Both the position numbers and the translations under genes were made by a program. A stretch of 8,008 bases of DNA from Candidatus Pacearchaeota archaeon (lineage in GTDB: Archaea > Nanoarchaeota > Nanoarchaeia > Pacearchaeales > GW2011-AR1), in assembly GCA_002690445.1 (NCBI GenBank), contig NZER01000331.1:1-8008 (forward strand), read 5' to 3'. Below, piece by piece: positions 1 through 5,287 of the stretch. The notes beneath the pieces were generated by a model that saw only the letters and a list, made by a program, of their open reading frames with translations, was not told the DNA's origin and did no database searches. Each line of letters opens with the position of its first letter. Position 1 is the stretch's first letter.

Positions 1-99
1 AACAGGAAATTTAAGGAAAAGGACTACAGCTCTGCCATTTGCAGATACGATGACAAGACAGGTAGGATATATACAAACTTGTCAAACTATGCTAAGGAC
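1..99. repeat. Terminal overlap, left copy (circularity signal)
   Basis: Bases 1-99 equal bases 7910-8008 exactly. The same open frame passes through both copies, so this is most simply the overlap left when an assembler writes out a circular sequence, not a biological repeat. Circle length is 8008 - 99 = 7,909 bp. Confidence 0.95.
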
Positions 100-741
100 T
101 ACCGTTACCTTTTACGCTATAAGAACAGGCCGCTTGTACAAGTAGACTGCTCAGCTTGTCACCCTTTACTTTTGTTAAAACATTATGATCGAGTAGATAA
201 GCACTCTGCCGAAGACGTTGACAAGGAGGCTAAGAAATACCATGCTTTATTTGATCCACGTGGAGACTTTTACGTCAAAATAGGTACGTTAGCGGAGATA
301 GACAGAAAGGATAATGAAGCAGATGCCGAATATAGGAAAAGAATTAAGAACGACTATTTCTATAAATTTCTATATGATAGGCCCAAAGACCCTGAGAAAT
401 GCCGACTTACCAGAGCGTACCAAGATAACTACGGTATTCTACTAGAAACTATAAATGACCTAAAAACTCGCAGAATATTTGCTGACGATGATCCTGCACA
501 CTACAAAGTAACAGCTAAGCCCCATGGGCAATTTAGTTTTATTAACTTTAGGCTAGAAGGGGATATAATGATATTTGGAGTAGCCAAAGATATACTTGCT
601 TTAGCCCGTCCATTTTGGTTTACAACTATACATGACTGTGTTATATGCCAGCCAAAATTTGCACAAAAAGCCACGCAGATCATGGCGGCTAACTTTAAGA
701 GGGTGTTAGGGTTTCGAGCCTACTTTAAGACAACTCAATAG
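1..741 (+). CDS. Family A-like polymerase / replication protein, C-terminal catalytic part (codons 236-481)
   Basis: This is the second half of the gene starting at 7205. Base 1 is the first base of codon 236, and the frame ends at TAG 739-741. An internal TTG at 79 is not the true start. The family A palm motifs are visible in order: motif A, LVQVDCSACHP, with metal-binding D284; a candidate O-helix/motif B with R347, K351 and F355, the same spacing as R754/K758/F762 of E. coli Pol I, followed by Y360, one residue later than expected; then FRLEGDIM; and motif C, TTIHDCVI, with D447. The end (FKRVLGFRAYFK) also fits the family. The residue five after D284, where Pol I has the steric-gate Glu710, is His289. 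At 481 aa it is far shorter than Pol I and lacks exonuclease domains. The last 17 bases overlap the convergent serine recombinase gene. Inference: it replicates this element. A primase-polymerase role is possible but untested. Confidence 0.8.
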   Translation, partial: NRKFKEKDYSSAICRYDDKTGRIYTNLSNYAKDYRYLLRYKNRPLVQVDCSACHPLLLLKHYDRVDKHSAEDVDKEAKKYHALFDPRGDFYVKIGTLAEIDRKDNEADAEYRKRIKNDYFYKFLYDRPKDPEKCRLTRAYQDNYGILLETINDLKTRRIFADDDPAHYKVTAKPHGQFSFINFRLEGDIMIFGVAKDILALARPFWFTTIHDCVICQPKFAQKATQIMAANFKRVLGFRAYFKTTQ

Positions 742-2983
742 GCGTACCCAAGGTAGGACTATGTGGACGCTTTTGTAAATCAATGTACGGCTTTTCGAAT
801 ACCATGCTATTGTAAAAGTTATGACCTTCTTTTACTCTACGTACTCCAAATTTAGCTGAGTATGACATTTTAGAGGAATGGAGTTTATCATATGCCTCTA
901 CTGTCCCTATCACATGAGCGCCATTGTATCCCCACTCTATGCCCTCACACAAAGGAGACAGCCTATTTCTGCCGAGGTTGCTATCTTTTGTCTTGAATAC
1001 GAATACTCTCTTATTTACAAGAGACACTATAAAAAAGCGATTAAGCTTATTTGTTGTAGGTAATCTAGGGTAGTTATATATAGCACGCCTGAATCTATTC
1101 ATGACGTTTATATCTATGCGCTTTTGCTCAGTATCTAAGCTTTTATCCATCTTGGGTACGTGCTTAAATATTCTATGGAAGTATAGATAGGGGCAATATT
1201 CAAATTTAGTGGGCGTCATGTCTTCGAATTCTTTTAAGCTAATGGGTTTAAATTTATATCCCTTATCAGCATACTCCAGACCTATTTTATTTATTCTACG
1301 CATTAGGGTGCGGAACGCCTTGTCATTATAGCTAATGCCTAATGAATAAAGATATATCGCTTTGACGCTTTCCCTAAGCTTGATGTTGATTGAGGATATT
1401 ACCTTAGAGTTACCCAAATTAGATAAGTAGCTATCCTGTATAGTCTTTATATCATCCTCGCTACCTATCTCTGTCAGCGCCTCTTCTAATTCTTTATCTA
1501 ATGTATTCCTTTTAGTGGATAACGCCTTTATCTCAACCTGAAATTTAGTTATACGGCTGTGGCTGTCCTGTCTGCTCTCTGGAGACATATCTAGAGTGTC
1601 TAAGTCATCATTGCGTTGCTGCACTAGCTTCTGTTTATTGTCTATGTCTATATCTAAGGTAGCTATGCCATTACGAAGATCAGCTATAGCTAAATCTTCT
1701 GTATCAGACTCTACTTTCAAAGATGTTAAAATCATCGAATTGATGAACGCTACTTCTAAACAATCTTGCCTCCAGTATTGGTTAACACCGCCCTCTAGAC
1801 TTTGAATAAACTTATCGCTCTGGAATATAGAATACCGCGCATCTTTACCTCTTGTAATTAGTCTTATCTTACCTCTATCATTTATGTCAGCAGACATATT
1901 ATTATAGTATCCACAATACAATAGCTTCTCTAATATGGAATAGTTAAATTTAGCGCCACGTTTAGTCCCTTTTAATAGGCGTATATTCTGAGCCTTAGTC
2001 CATAGTGCATCGGATATTAACTCCTCATCTGTTATGTAAATCTTATGCTCCTCATAGCCTTCTGTGCCATCAGCTTTAATGGGCGTAGGCTTTCTCGAAT
2101 TCTCTAGTCTTTCAGCTTGGAACGTGTGGTATCCTATAATAGCTTTATTTCTTAATATCGATGACACTCTTGCACTAGACCAATATCCTCTACCTGTGAA
2201 TGTTGGGATACCATCAGAATTTAAGCTCTGAGAAATCAACATACACCCATACCCATTAACGTACTCTGTGAATATCCTACGTATTATTATAGCCTTCTCA
2301 GCAATTAGATGATATTTACCATCCTTTTGTATTAGCCAGCTAGGGCAGACTCCATTCAATACCTTACCTTCTTCTATGCTTGCAGTCCTTCTACGTATCC
2401 AAGCATTCTTAGCTGTATTTCTAAGATTCTGAGAGAAAGCATAGGCGGCTATCATCTCCCCCACTAAAATCCATATCTTGTGGGACTCTGAATCCAATAT
2501 CTTGGAGCTATACCGTTGGTTATTGTATACTGTAACTATAGTGATATCATACTCAAATAGACCTTGTAAAAGATTGAACTGCTGGATTACATTACCCCTA
2601 GACCCTCTGTCCCACTTATCGAATAGTAAATAGCTCCCGCGCCTGACCGTTCCATCTTTACAGTATTCTAAAAAGTCTCTAAGCTTTCCCTTAGCTAGAT
2701 TAATGCCTACAGACGCCGATACTGCTCTGTCCTCTAATCGTAACTGTGTGTCAAGCACAAACCCCTCTTTTTCATGATTATTTACCCATCTTTCGGCATT
2801 TTCCTCTTGCGTAATGAGGCTATCCCTAATGTCTTCTCTATCACTTGCTTTATTAGAGCTTGACGCAAGCTGAGATCGGGATGAGACGCGGCGATAGGAA
2901 TAGCACTTTATTTGTAGGGGCATATTTATTTTAAAATAGTTGTTGACTCCCGCGACCCTATCGGGTAGTTTGTCTTTTGTCAA
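725..2983 (-). CDS. Large serine recombinase (site-specific integrase)
   Basis: Cuts and rejoins DNA at att sites through a phosphoserine link. Residue numbers count from the TTG at 2983. The resolvase catalytic domain begins at YSYRRVSSRSQ (residues 28-38), with Ser34 the likely nucleophile and Arg32 beside it. It continues through EDRAVSAS (84-91) to KWDRGSR (123-129), carrying the conserved D125, R126 and R129. A recombinase domain follows (about 205-300, including YWSSARVSSILRNKAIIGY). The usual zinc ribbon is reduced to one LLYCGYY at 355-360, and a long coiled coil spans about 428-507. An extra C-terminal region of about 150 residues follows. At 752 aa it is long for the class. Start choice: TTG 2983 has a perfect AGGAGGG upstream at slightly long spacing (about 10-11 nt). 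ATG 2923 (732 aa) has no Shine-Dalgarno site but puts the catalytic Ser at residue 14, typical for the family. The 3' end overlaps the convergent polymerase gene by 17 bp. Confidence 0.92.
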   Translation of the reverse strand: MTKDKLPDRVAGVNNYFKINMPLQIKCYSYRRVSSRSQLASSSNKASDREDIRDSLITQEENAERWVNNHEKEGFVLDTQLRLEDRAVSASVGINLAKGKLRDFLEYCKDGTVRRGSYLLFDKWDRGSRGNVIQQFNLLQGLFEYDITIVTVYNNQRYSSKILDSESHKIWILVGEMIAAYAFSQNLRNTAKNAWIRRRTASIEEGKVLNGVCPSWLIQKDGKYHLIAEKAIIIRRIFTEYVNGYGCMLISQSLNSDGIPTFTGRGYWSSARVSSILRNKAIIGYHTFQAERLENSRKPTPIKADGTEGYEEHKIYITDEELISDALWTKAQNIRLLKGTKRGAKFNYSILEKLLYCGYYNNMSADINDRGKIRLITRGKDARYSIFQSDKFIQSLEGGVNQYWRQDCLEVAFINSMILTSLKVESDTEDLAIADLRNGIATLDIDIDNKQKLVQQRNDDLDTLDMSPESRQDSHSRITKFQVEIKALSTKRNTLDKELEEALTEIGSEDDIKTIQDSYLSNLGNSKVISSINIKLRESVKAIYLYSLGISYNDKAFRTLMRRINKIGLEYADKGYKFKPISLKEFEDMTPTKFEYCPYLYFHRIFKHVPKMDKSLDTEQKRIDINVMNRFRRAIYNYPRLPTTNKLNRFFIVSLVNKRVFVFKTKDSNLGRNRLSPLCEGIEWGYNGAHVIGTVEAYDKLHSSKMSYSAKFGVRRVKEGHNFYNSMVFEKPYIDLQKRPHSPTLGTPIELS

Positions 2984-2984
2984 C
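2942..2984. other. Inverted-repeat, GC-rich patch before the serine recombinase: candidate attP
   Basis: GTTGAC (2942-2947) and GTCAAC (2979-2984) are perfect inverted arms enclosing a second small inverted repeat, ACCC (2955-2958) / GGGT (2963-2966). The patch is GC-rich compared with the AT-rich DNA on both sides. It spans 43 bp, about the size of attP sites used by large serine integrases, which often lie beside the integrase gene. It is equally possible that it is an operator or simply the coded N-terminal extension if translation starts at TTG 2983. The att role is inference. Confidence 0.3.
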
Positions 2985-2993
2985 GGGGAAAGT

Positions 2994-3000
2994 CCCTCCT
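2994..3000 (-). promoter_or_regulatory. Shine-Dalgarno site before the serine recombinase TTG
   Basis: The minus strand reads AGGAGGG, a perfect anti-16S match, about 10 nt upstream of TTG 2983. It favours the TTG start over ATG 2923, which has only AT-rich sequence before it. The spacing is a little longer than ideal. Confidence 0.45.
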
Positions 3001-3009
3001 GACGCTAAA

Positions 3010-3039
3010 AAGACAATAAAAACATATAACCAATAATAT
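3010..3039 (+). promoter_or_regulatory. Possible promoter for the 65-aa gene and tyrosine recombinase
   Basis: AAGACA (3010-3015) and TAATAT (3034-3039) are 18 bp apart. An alternative -10 is TATAAC at 3025-3030. Either would start RNA very close to ATG 3043, which has no clear Shine-Dalgarno site. The AAGACA hexamer also appears in the candidate promoter of the polymerase gene. The match to the sigma-70 consensus is only moderate. Confidence 0.3.
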
Positions 3040-3042
3040 CGG

Positions 3043-3240
3043 ATGCAAACTATAACCAACATAACAGGCTACAGTAAAGAATACAACGCCTTGAGTAACG
3101 CTATAAATGCCCTCAAGTTCAATGTTAATCGGGAGTATCTGGCAAGGAGAGTCTTTCCTGCTTGGTCTAGGCTAGTTATTGACCACAATGTAAAGACTAT
3201 TAGGGTTTTGAACCAGTTAATTGAAAGGGAGAGACTATGA
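3043..3240 (+). CDS. Small protein coupled to the tyrosine recombinase
   Basis: A 65-aa protein of unknown function, predicted helical, with a basic middle (NREYLARRVFPAWSRL, about residues 29-44) and a charged C-terminus (LIERERL). Its TGA stop (3238-3240) overlaps the ATG of the tyrosine recombinase as ATGA, and the Shine-Dalgarno site for that gene lies inside its last codons. The two are therefore almost certainly co-transcribed and translationally coupled. Known context: small basic proteins next to tyrosine integrases are often excisionases or recombination directionality factors. That is a guess here, since I see no recognisable Xis winged-helix motif. The start is the first ATG after an AT-rich promoter-like stretch. 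Confidence 0.65.
   Translation: MQTITNITGYSKEYNALSNAINALKFNVNREYLARRVFPAWSRLVIDHNVKTIRVLNQLIERERL
3226..3231 (+). promoter_or_regulatory. Shine-Dalgarno site for the tyrosine recombinase
   Basis: AGGGAG lies 5 nt before ATG 3237, inside the last codons of the 65-aa gene. It fixes the integrase start and fits translation coupled to the upstream gene. Confidence 0.6.
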
Positions 3241-4181
3241 GTAAACTGATAGAGGTCGCTCCTAATTATAGCATAGCCCTTCCCAGCAATTCGGCTGGGT
3301 TGGGCCTGAAGGTCATTGATTATTTCATCAATCGGATAGACAACCCGCATACTAGACGAGCTAAGGTTAGAGACCTAAAGTGTTTATCTTTGTTTTTAGA
3401 AACACATCAAACTGACGTAACTAATTGTGGTATACAGCACTTAGGTCTTTATAGGGAATATCTCAAGGAGAATGGTAAGGCTATTGCTACTATCAAGAGG
3501 AGGATAAGCACCCTTAAAGATTGGTTTTCTTTTCTGCATAACGAGGGAATACGAGATAGAGACATAGCTAGTAGTTTAAAGTCTCCAAGGCGTAGTTATG
3601 TAACTGGTACTACTCCTGTCTTTTCGCGGGATGATTTGGCTACCTTATTGGATAGTTTCGACAGTTCCACATTGAAAGGTATTAGGGACAGGCTTATAGT
3701 ATGTCTGTTGTATTATACAGGTTGCCGAGTGGGGGCAATGGTAAAAATTCATATGCCCCATATAAAAAGATGCCAAGATTGCTTTGAGATAGAATTAGAC
3801 GAGAAGGGCGGCTCAGTCCATACAGCTAAAACTCACCCAGTATTAACAAACCAACTATCAGAGTATCTACAGTATGCCGCTTTGAAAGAAGGGGCGCTGA
3901 TACAGAGCGTGAGAAAAGGTAAGTCGGTGTTAACAGGCAGGGCCATGCTTGAAAGAAATGTATGGGACGTTATAAAAACATCCTGTGCTAATGCTGGTAT
4001 AGATACTATATATAGCCCACATAGCTGCCGCGCCACTAGTATAACAAATTTCCTTAATGGTGGAGGAGATTTGAGAAGAGCGCAGATTCATGCTAATCAT
4101 AAGTCAGTCCAAAGCACCGTCTTGTATCACCGCAATGCCAAGACAATTAGCGTGAAGGAGTTGGATATTATATCACTATGA
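3237..4181 (+). CDS. Tyrosine recombinase / phage-type integrase
   Basis: A 314-aa site-specific recombinase of the usual XerC/D and integrase length. Residues about 22-115 form the N-terminal SAM-like core-binding domain, with TIKRRISTLKDWFSFL at 85-100. The catalytic domain (about 125-314) has the whole active site: Arg164 in TGCRVGAM, Lys190 in DEKGG, His262-x-x-Arg265 in PHSCRATS, His288 in HANHKS, and the nucleophile Tyr297 in TVLYHRN. Nothing is missing, so it should be active. It lacks a long N-terminal arm-binding domain, so it looks more like a Xer-type or simple integrase than lambda Int. It could resolve multimers of the circle or integrate it into a host chromosome; the sequence does not decide between these. 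It is coupled to the 65-aa gene upstream, and the repeat-rich noncoding region lies directly downstream. Confidence 0.93.
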   Translation: MSKLIEVAPNYSIALPSNSAGLGLKVIDYFINRIDNPHTRRAKVRDLKCLSLFLETHQTDVTNCGIQHLGLYREYLKENGKAIATIKRRISTLKDWFSFLHNEGIRDRDIASSLKSPRRSYVTGTTPVFSRDDLATLLDSFDSSTLKGIRDRLIVCLLYYTGCRVGAMVKIHMPHIKRCQDCFEIELDEKGGSVHTAKTHPVLTNQLSEYLQYAALKEGALIQSVRKGKSVLTGRAMLERNVWDVIKTSCANAGIDTIYSPHSCRATSITNFLNGGGDLRRAQIHANHKSVQSTVLYHRNAKTISVKELDIISL

Positions 4182-4237
4182 TTAAGTAAAAATATCTTGT
4201 CGAAATGTCGTTTTTTGGTATAGTTTAGATTTGAAGG

Positions 4238-4318
4238 ATGCCAGAAATTGACCAAATAGAATTATATTACTATCACGTAGTGATAGCGCATACTACTGCA
4301 TACATTATAAAACAATAA
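4238..4318 (+). CDS. Possible 26-aa small ORF in the control region
   Basis: ATG 4238 to TAA 4316-4318 encodes a short peptide rich in Tyr, Ile and His, beginning MPEIDQIELYYYH. A GAAGG sits directly before the ATG, too close to act as a normal Shine-Dalgarno site. The frame contains the 4270-4286 palindrome, which suggests the DNA is conserved for the palindrome and not for a peptide. Could be chance. Confidence 0.15.
   Translation: MPEIDQIELYYYHVVIAHTTAYIIKQ
4248..4276 (+). promoter_or_regulatory. Possible rightward promoter overlapped by a palindrome
   Basis: TTGACC (4248-4253) and TATCAC (4271-4276) are 17 bp apart. The -10 hexamer lies inside the 4270-4286 palindrome, a classic arrangement for a repressed promoter. 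No sizeable plus-strand gene follows, so a transcript would be a structured noncoding or primer RNA crossing the 4327-4376 hairpin. The -10 match is partial. Confidence 0.25.
4270..4286. repeat. Palindrome CTATCAC-gta-GTGATAG (operator-like)
   Basis: Perfect 7-bp inverted arms around a 3-bp centre. Size and symmetry fit a dimeric repressor's operator or a recombinase core site. It covers the -10 of the possible 4248-4276 promoter. The 95-aa winged-helix-like protein (5000-5287) is one possible ligand, but that is speculation. Confidence 0.6.
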
Positions 4319-4326
4319 AACTATTG

Positions 4327-4376
4327 TATAGGCCCACTAACCCCTACCCCATTTATAGAAATGCTATGGGCCTATA
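4327..4376. repeat. Ten-base perfect inverted repeat with a nested hairpin
   Basis: TATAGGCCCA (4327-4336) pairs perfectly with TGGGCCTATA (4367-4376). Between them CATTT (4350-4354) pairs with AAATG (4359-4363) across an ATAG loop. This leaves a lopsided internal loop: 13 C-rich bases on the left (4337-4349) and only 3 on the right. It could be a structured RNA, a cruciform, or a nicking or single-strand initiation structure. No T-run follows it on either strand, so it is not an ordinary terminator. Confidence 0.65.
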
Positions 4377-4379
4377 AAC

Positions 4380-4394
4380 TACTATATCATAGTA
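4380..4394. repeat. Short inverted repeat TACTAT-atc-ATAGTA
   Basis: Perfect 6-bp arms with a 3-bp centre, just after the larger stem. Its layout (6-7 bp arms, 3-bp centre, TACTAT start) resembles the 4270-4286 palindrome, so the two may be related protein-binding sites flanking the 4327-4376 stem. Confidence 0.45.
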
Positions 4395-4410
4395 CGGGCC
4401 TCCTTCTCAG

Positions 4411-4483
4411 TCTCCCCAGAGTGTTTCATTAAAGGTTTGGTTGTGTCAGATACCTTCTATTATACTACGTAGGGTCTGGGAGA
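4411..4483. repeat. Imperfect inverted repeat TCTCCCCAGA / TCTGGGAGA
   Basis: The arms at 4411-4420 and 4475-4483 pair with one bulged C. They enclose 54 bp that include the palindrome CTACGTAG (4465-4472). These are GC-rich arms in an AT-rich region. Function unknown. Confidence 0.4.
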
Positions 4484-4486
4484 GCC

Positions 4487-4498
4487 TTATAATTATAA
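4487..4498. repeat. Twelve-base AT palindrome TTATAATTATAA
   Basis: A perfect 12-bp palindrome made only of A and T, at the edge of the most AT-rich part of the region. It could contribute to DNA unwinding at an origin. AT palindromes also occur by chance. Confidence 0.35.
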
Positions 4499-4545
4499 AT
4501 AACACACACAGCCAGCCTTTATAATATATACTATTAGCCCAAGTA

Positions 4546-4566
4546 TATTGTTTTTACTATTGTTTT
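4546..4566. repeat. Tandem TATTGTTTT repeats (iteron-like)
   Basis: TATTGTTTT occurs at 4546-4554 and 4558-4566, a 12-bp period close to one helical turn. The reverse complement, AAAACAATA, occurs at 4309-4317 on the other side of the inverted repeats. Few copies and low complexity make this weak evidence for iterons, but the phasing and bracketing are suggestive. Confidence 0.3.
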
Positions 4567-4694
4567 GATAAATTAAGATATATACCAAATGGGTATTTTT
4601 ATCGTTAATGGGGCATTATTCGCCGCTATATCGCTATTATTCCGCGCTTTAGTGTTTATTAACTATATGTTGGAGCCTTCACTAATTTATAGAT

Positions 4695-5003
4695 TTATTT
4701 AATGGTGGTCTTAGAAAACAGCCAACCAGTTGATGATAGGGCGTCCTCAACATTCATTTCCTTTATAGGTGAAGCTGTCCATTTACTACGTTTGTAATAG
4801 ACTACGGGATTGCCTTCGAAGAATTCTCTGGCCTCATCTATGAAGCTATCCAAATTGTCTAATCCTATCCTCTTTTTTATTATGTAGGTTTGTTCGGGTT
4901 GGGTTAGTTGATAACTAACGTACCCACCTACAACATCATCCCATAAGTCAGGAATTGACAAGTCCAATAGGGCATAGTATAACCTAGCATCAACAGACTT
5001 CAT
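4695..5003 (-). CDS. Unknown 102-aa acidic protein, last gene of the three-gene minus-strand operon
   Basis: I do not recognise this protein. It is small, soluble-looking and rich in Asp and Glu in its first two thirds, with several aromatic residues, and has no signal peptide, membrane segment or metal-binding cluster. The start is well fixed: ATG 5001-5003 overlaps the TGA of the 95-aa gene as ATGA, and GGGAGG lies 8 nt upstream. That shows translation coupled to the gene before it. The pair may act together, for instance as partners in a complex, but nothing in the sequence gives a function. Confidence 0.7.
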   Translation of the reverse strand: MKSVDARLYYALLDLSIPDLWDDVVGGYVSYQLTQPEQTYIIKKRIGLDNLDSFIDEAREFFEGNPVVYYKRSKWTASPIKEMNVEDALSSTGWLFSKTTIK

Positions 5004-5287
5004 TTAATGTGCCTCCCGTACTTAGTCCATGCCATACGTGGTATGTTATTATTTGTTAGCAAATCAGATCGTCTGAAGATATTAGTTTTAGCTATCACCT
5101 TTTGTGAGGCATAGCTAGATAGTATCCTAGCCATGTCTGTCTTATCCTTTGGTATTGCCTTACCATTATACAGTAGTAATGCCCAAAGCAAGTCTGATGT
5201 AAAGACTTTGTAATTATTTGCTAAAAATAGCACCTCTTCCCTATACTTCGTATGTTGTGTTGATATCATAAGATTTATTTCTGGCAT
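5000..5287 (-). CDS. Small protein with winged-helix-like pattern, possible DNA-binding regulator
   Basis: 95 aa, not recognised by family. The order of elements resembles a winged helix: helix YREEVLFLANNY (about 15-26), helix TSDLLWALLLY (30-40), helix TDMARILSSYASQKVIAKT (51-69), then a basic hairpin-like segment ending RMAWTKYGRH (84-93). The protein is basic, as expected for DNA binding. It could regulate the element's promoters or bind the palindromes in the 4182-4694 region; this is inference. The start overlaps the end of the 294-aa gene by 47 bp. An alternative start at Met7 (5269) still overlaps by 29 bp. No Shine-Dalgarno site is seen, so translation probably depends on ribosomes arriving from the upstream gene. 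Confidence 0.65.
   Translation of the reverse strand: MPEINLMISTQHTKYREEVLFLANNYKVFTSDLLWALLLYNGKAIPKDKTDMARILSSYASQKVIAKTNIFRRSDLLTNNNIPRMAWTKYGRHIK
5012..5017 (-). promoter_or_regulatory. Shine-Dalgarno site for the 102-aa gene
   Basis: The minus strand reads GGGAGG 8 nt before ATG 5003, inside the end of the 95-aa gene. Strong match and ideal spacing. Confidence 0.65.

Larger units (their letters stand above)
4182..4694. other. Repeat-rich noncoding region; candidate replication origin / control region
   Basis: About 510 bp between two convergent transcription units, with no convincing gene. It holds perfect inverted repeats at 4270-4286, 4327-4376 and 4380-4394, an imperfect one at 4411-4483, palindromes at 4465-4472 (CTACGTAG) and 4487-4498, and inverted repeats ATATACT/AGTATAT (4526-4532 and 4542-4548) and TTAGTG/CACTAA (4649-4654 and 4680-4685). 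Three copies of one 9-mer and a very AT-rich stretch at about 4485-4600 are also present. A TGTCG direct repeat (4198-4202, 4206-4210) followed by T6 (4211-4216) lies just after the integrase; the stem is too weak to call a terminator. This combination is typical of plasmid origins and recombination sites, but no DnaA box or known origin family is recognised. Confidence 0.5.

Noticed and set aside
1..99. Terminal 99-bp identity read as a biological direct terminal repeat of a linear phage.
   Set aside because: The same gene frame runs through both copies, and removing one copy gives an intact 481-codon gene. Assembly overlap of a circle is the simpler explanation.
706..724. A T-arm look-alike (TTCGAGC, 714-720) that might mark a tRNA-derived att site.
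   Set aside because: The closing pair and stem do not form, it lies inside the polymerase gene, and no acceptor or anticodon arm is nearby.
878..1063. A 61-codon plus-strand ORF, and other similar frames at 1596-1805, 5668-5895 and 6169-6366.
   Set aside because: They lie opposite well-supported minus-strand genes or the terminator, and show no ribosome-binding site or protein character of their own.
3069..3350. A 93-codon minus-strand ORF opposite the 65-aa gene and the integrase start.
   Set aside because: The plus strand has an ATGA overlap, a Shine-Dalgarno site and a recognisable integrase; the minus frame is a shadow.
725..4181. Diatom plastid plasmid origin, suggested by the pairing of serine and tyrosine recombinases.
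   Set aside because: Such plastid elements do carry both classes as far as I recall, but nothing in the sequence is plastid-specific. Not provable here.
4191..4216. Terminator after the tyrosine recombinase, before the T6 run.
   Set aside because: The possible stem is only about 3 bp. TGTCG there is a direct repeat, not an inverted one.
4337..4380. G-quadruplex or telomere-like repeat on the minus strand (GGGGTAGGGGTTAG).
   Set aside because: Only three G-tracts of three or more are close together; a fourth is lacking and there is no repeat array.
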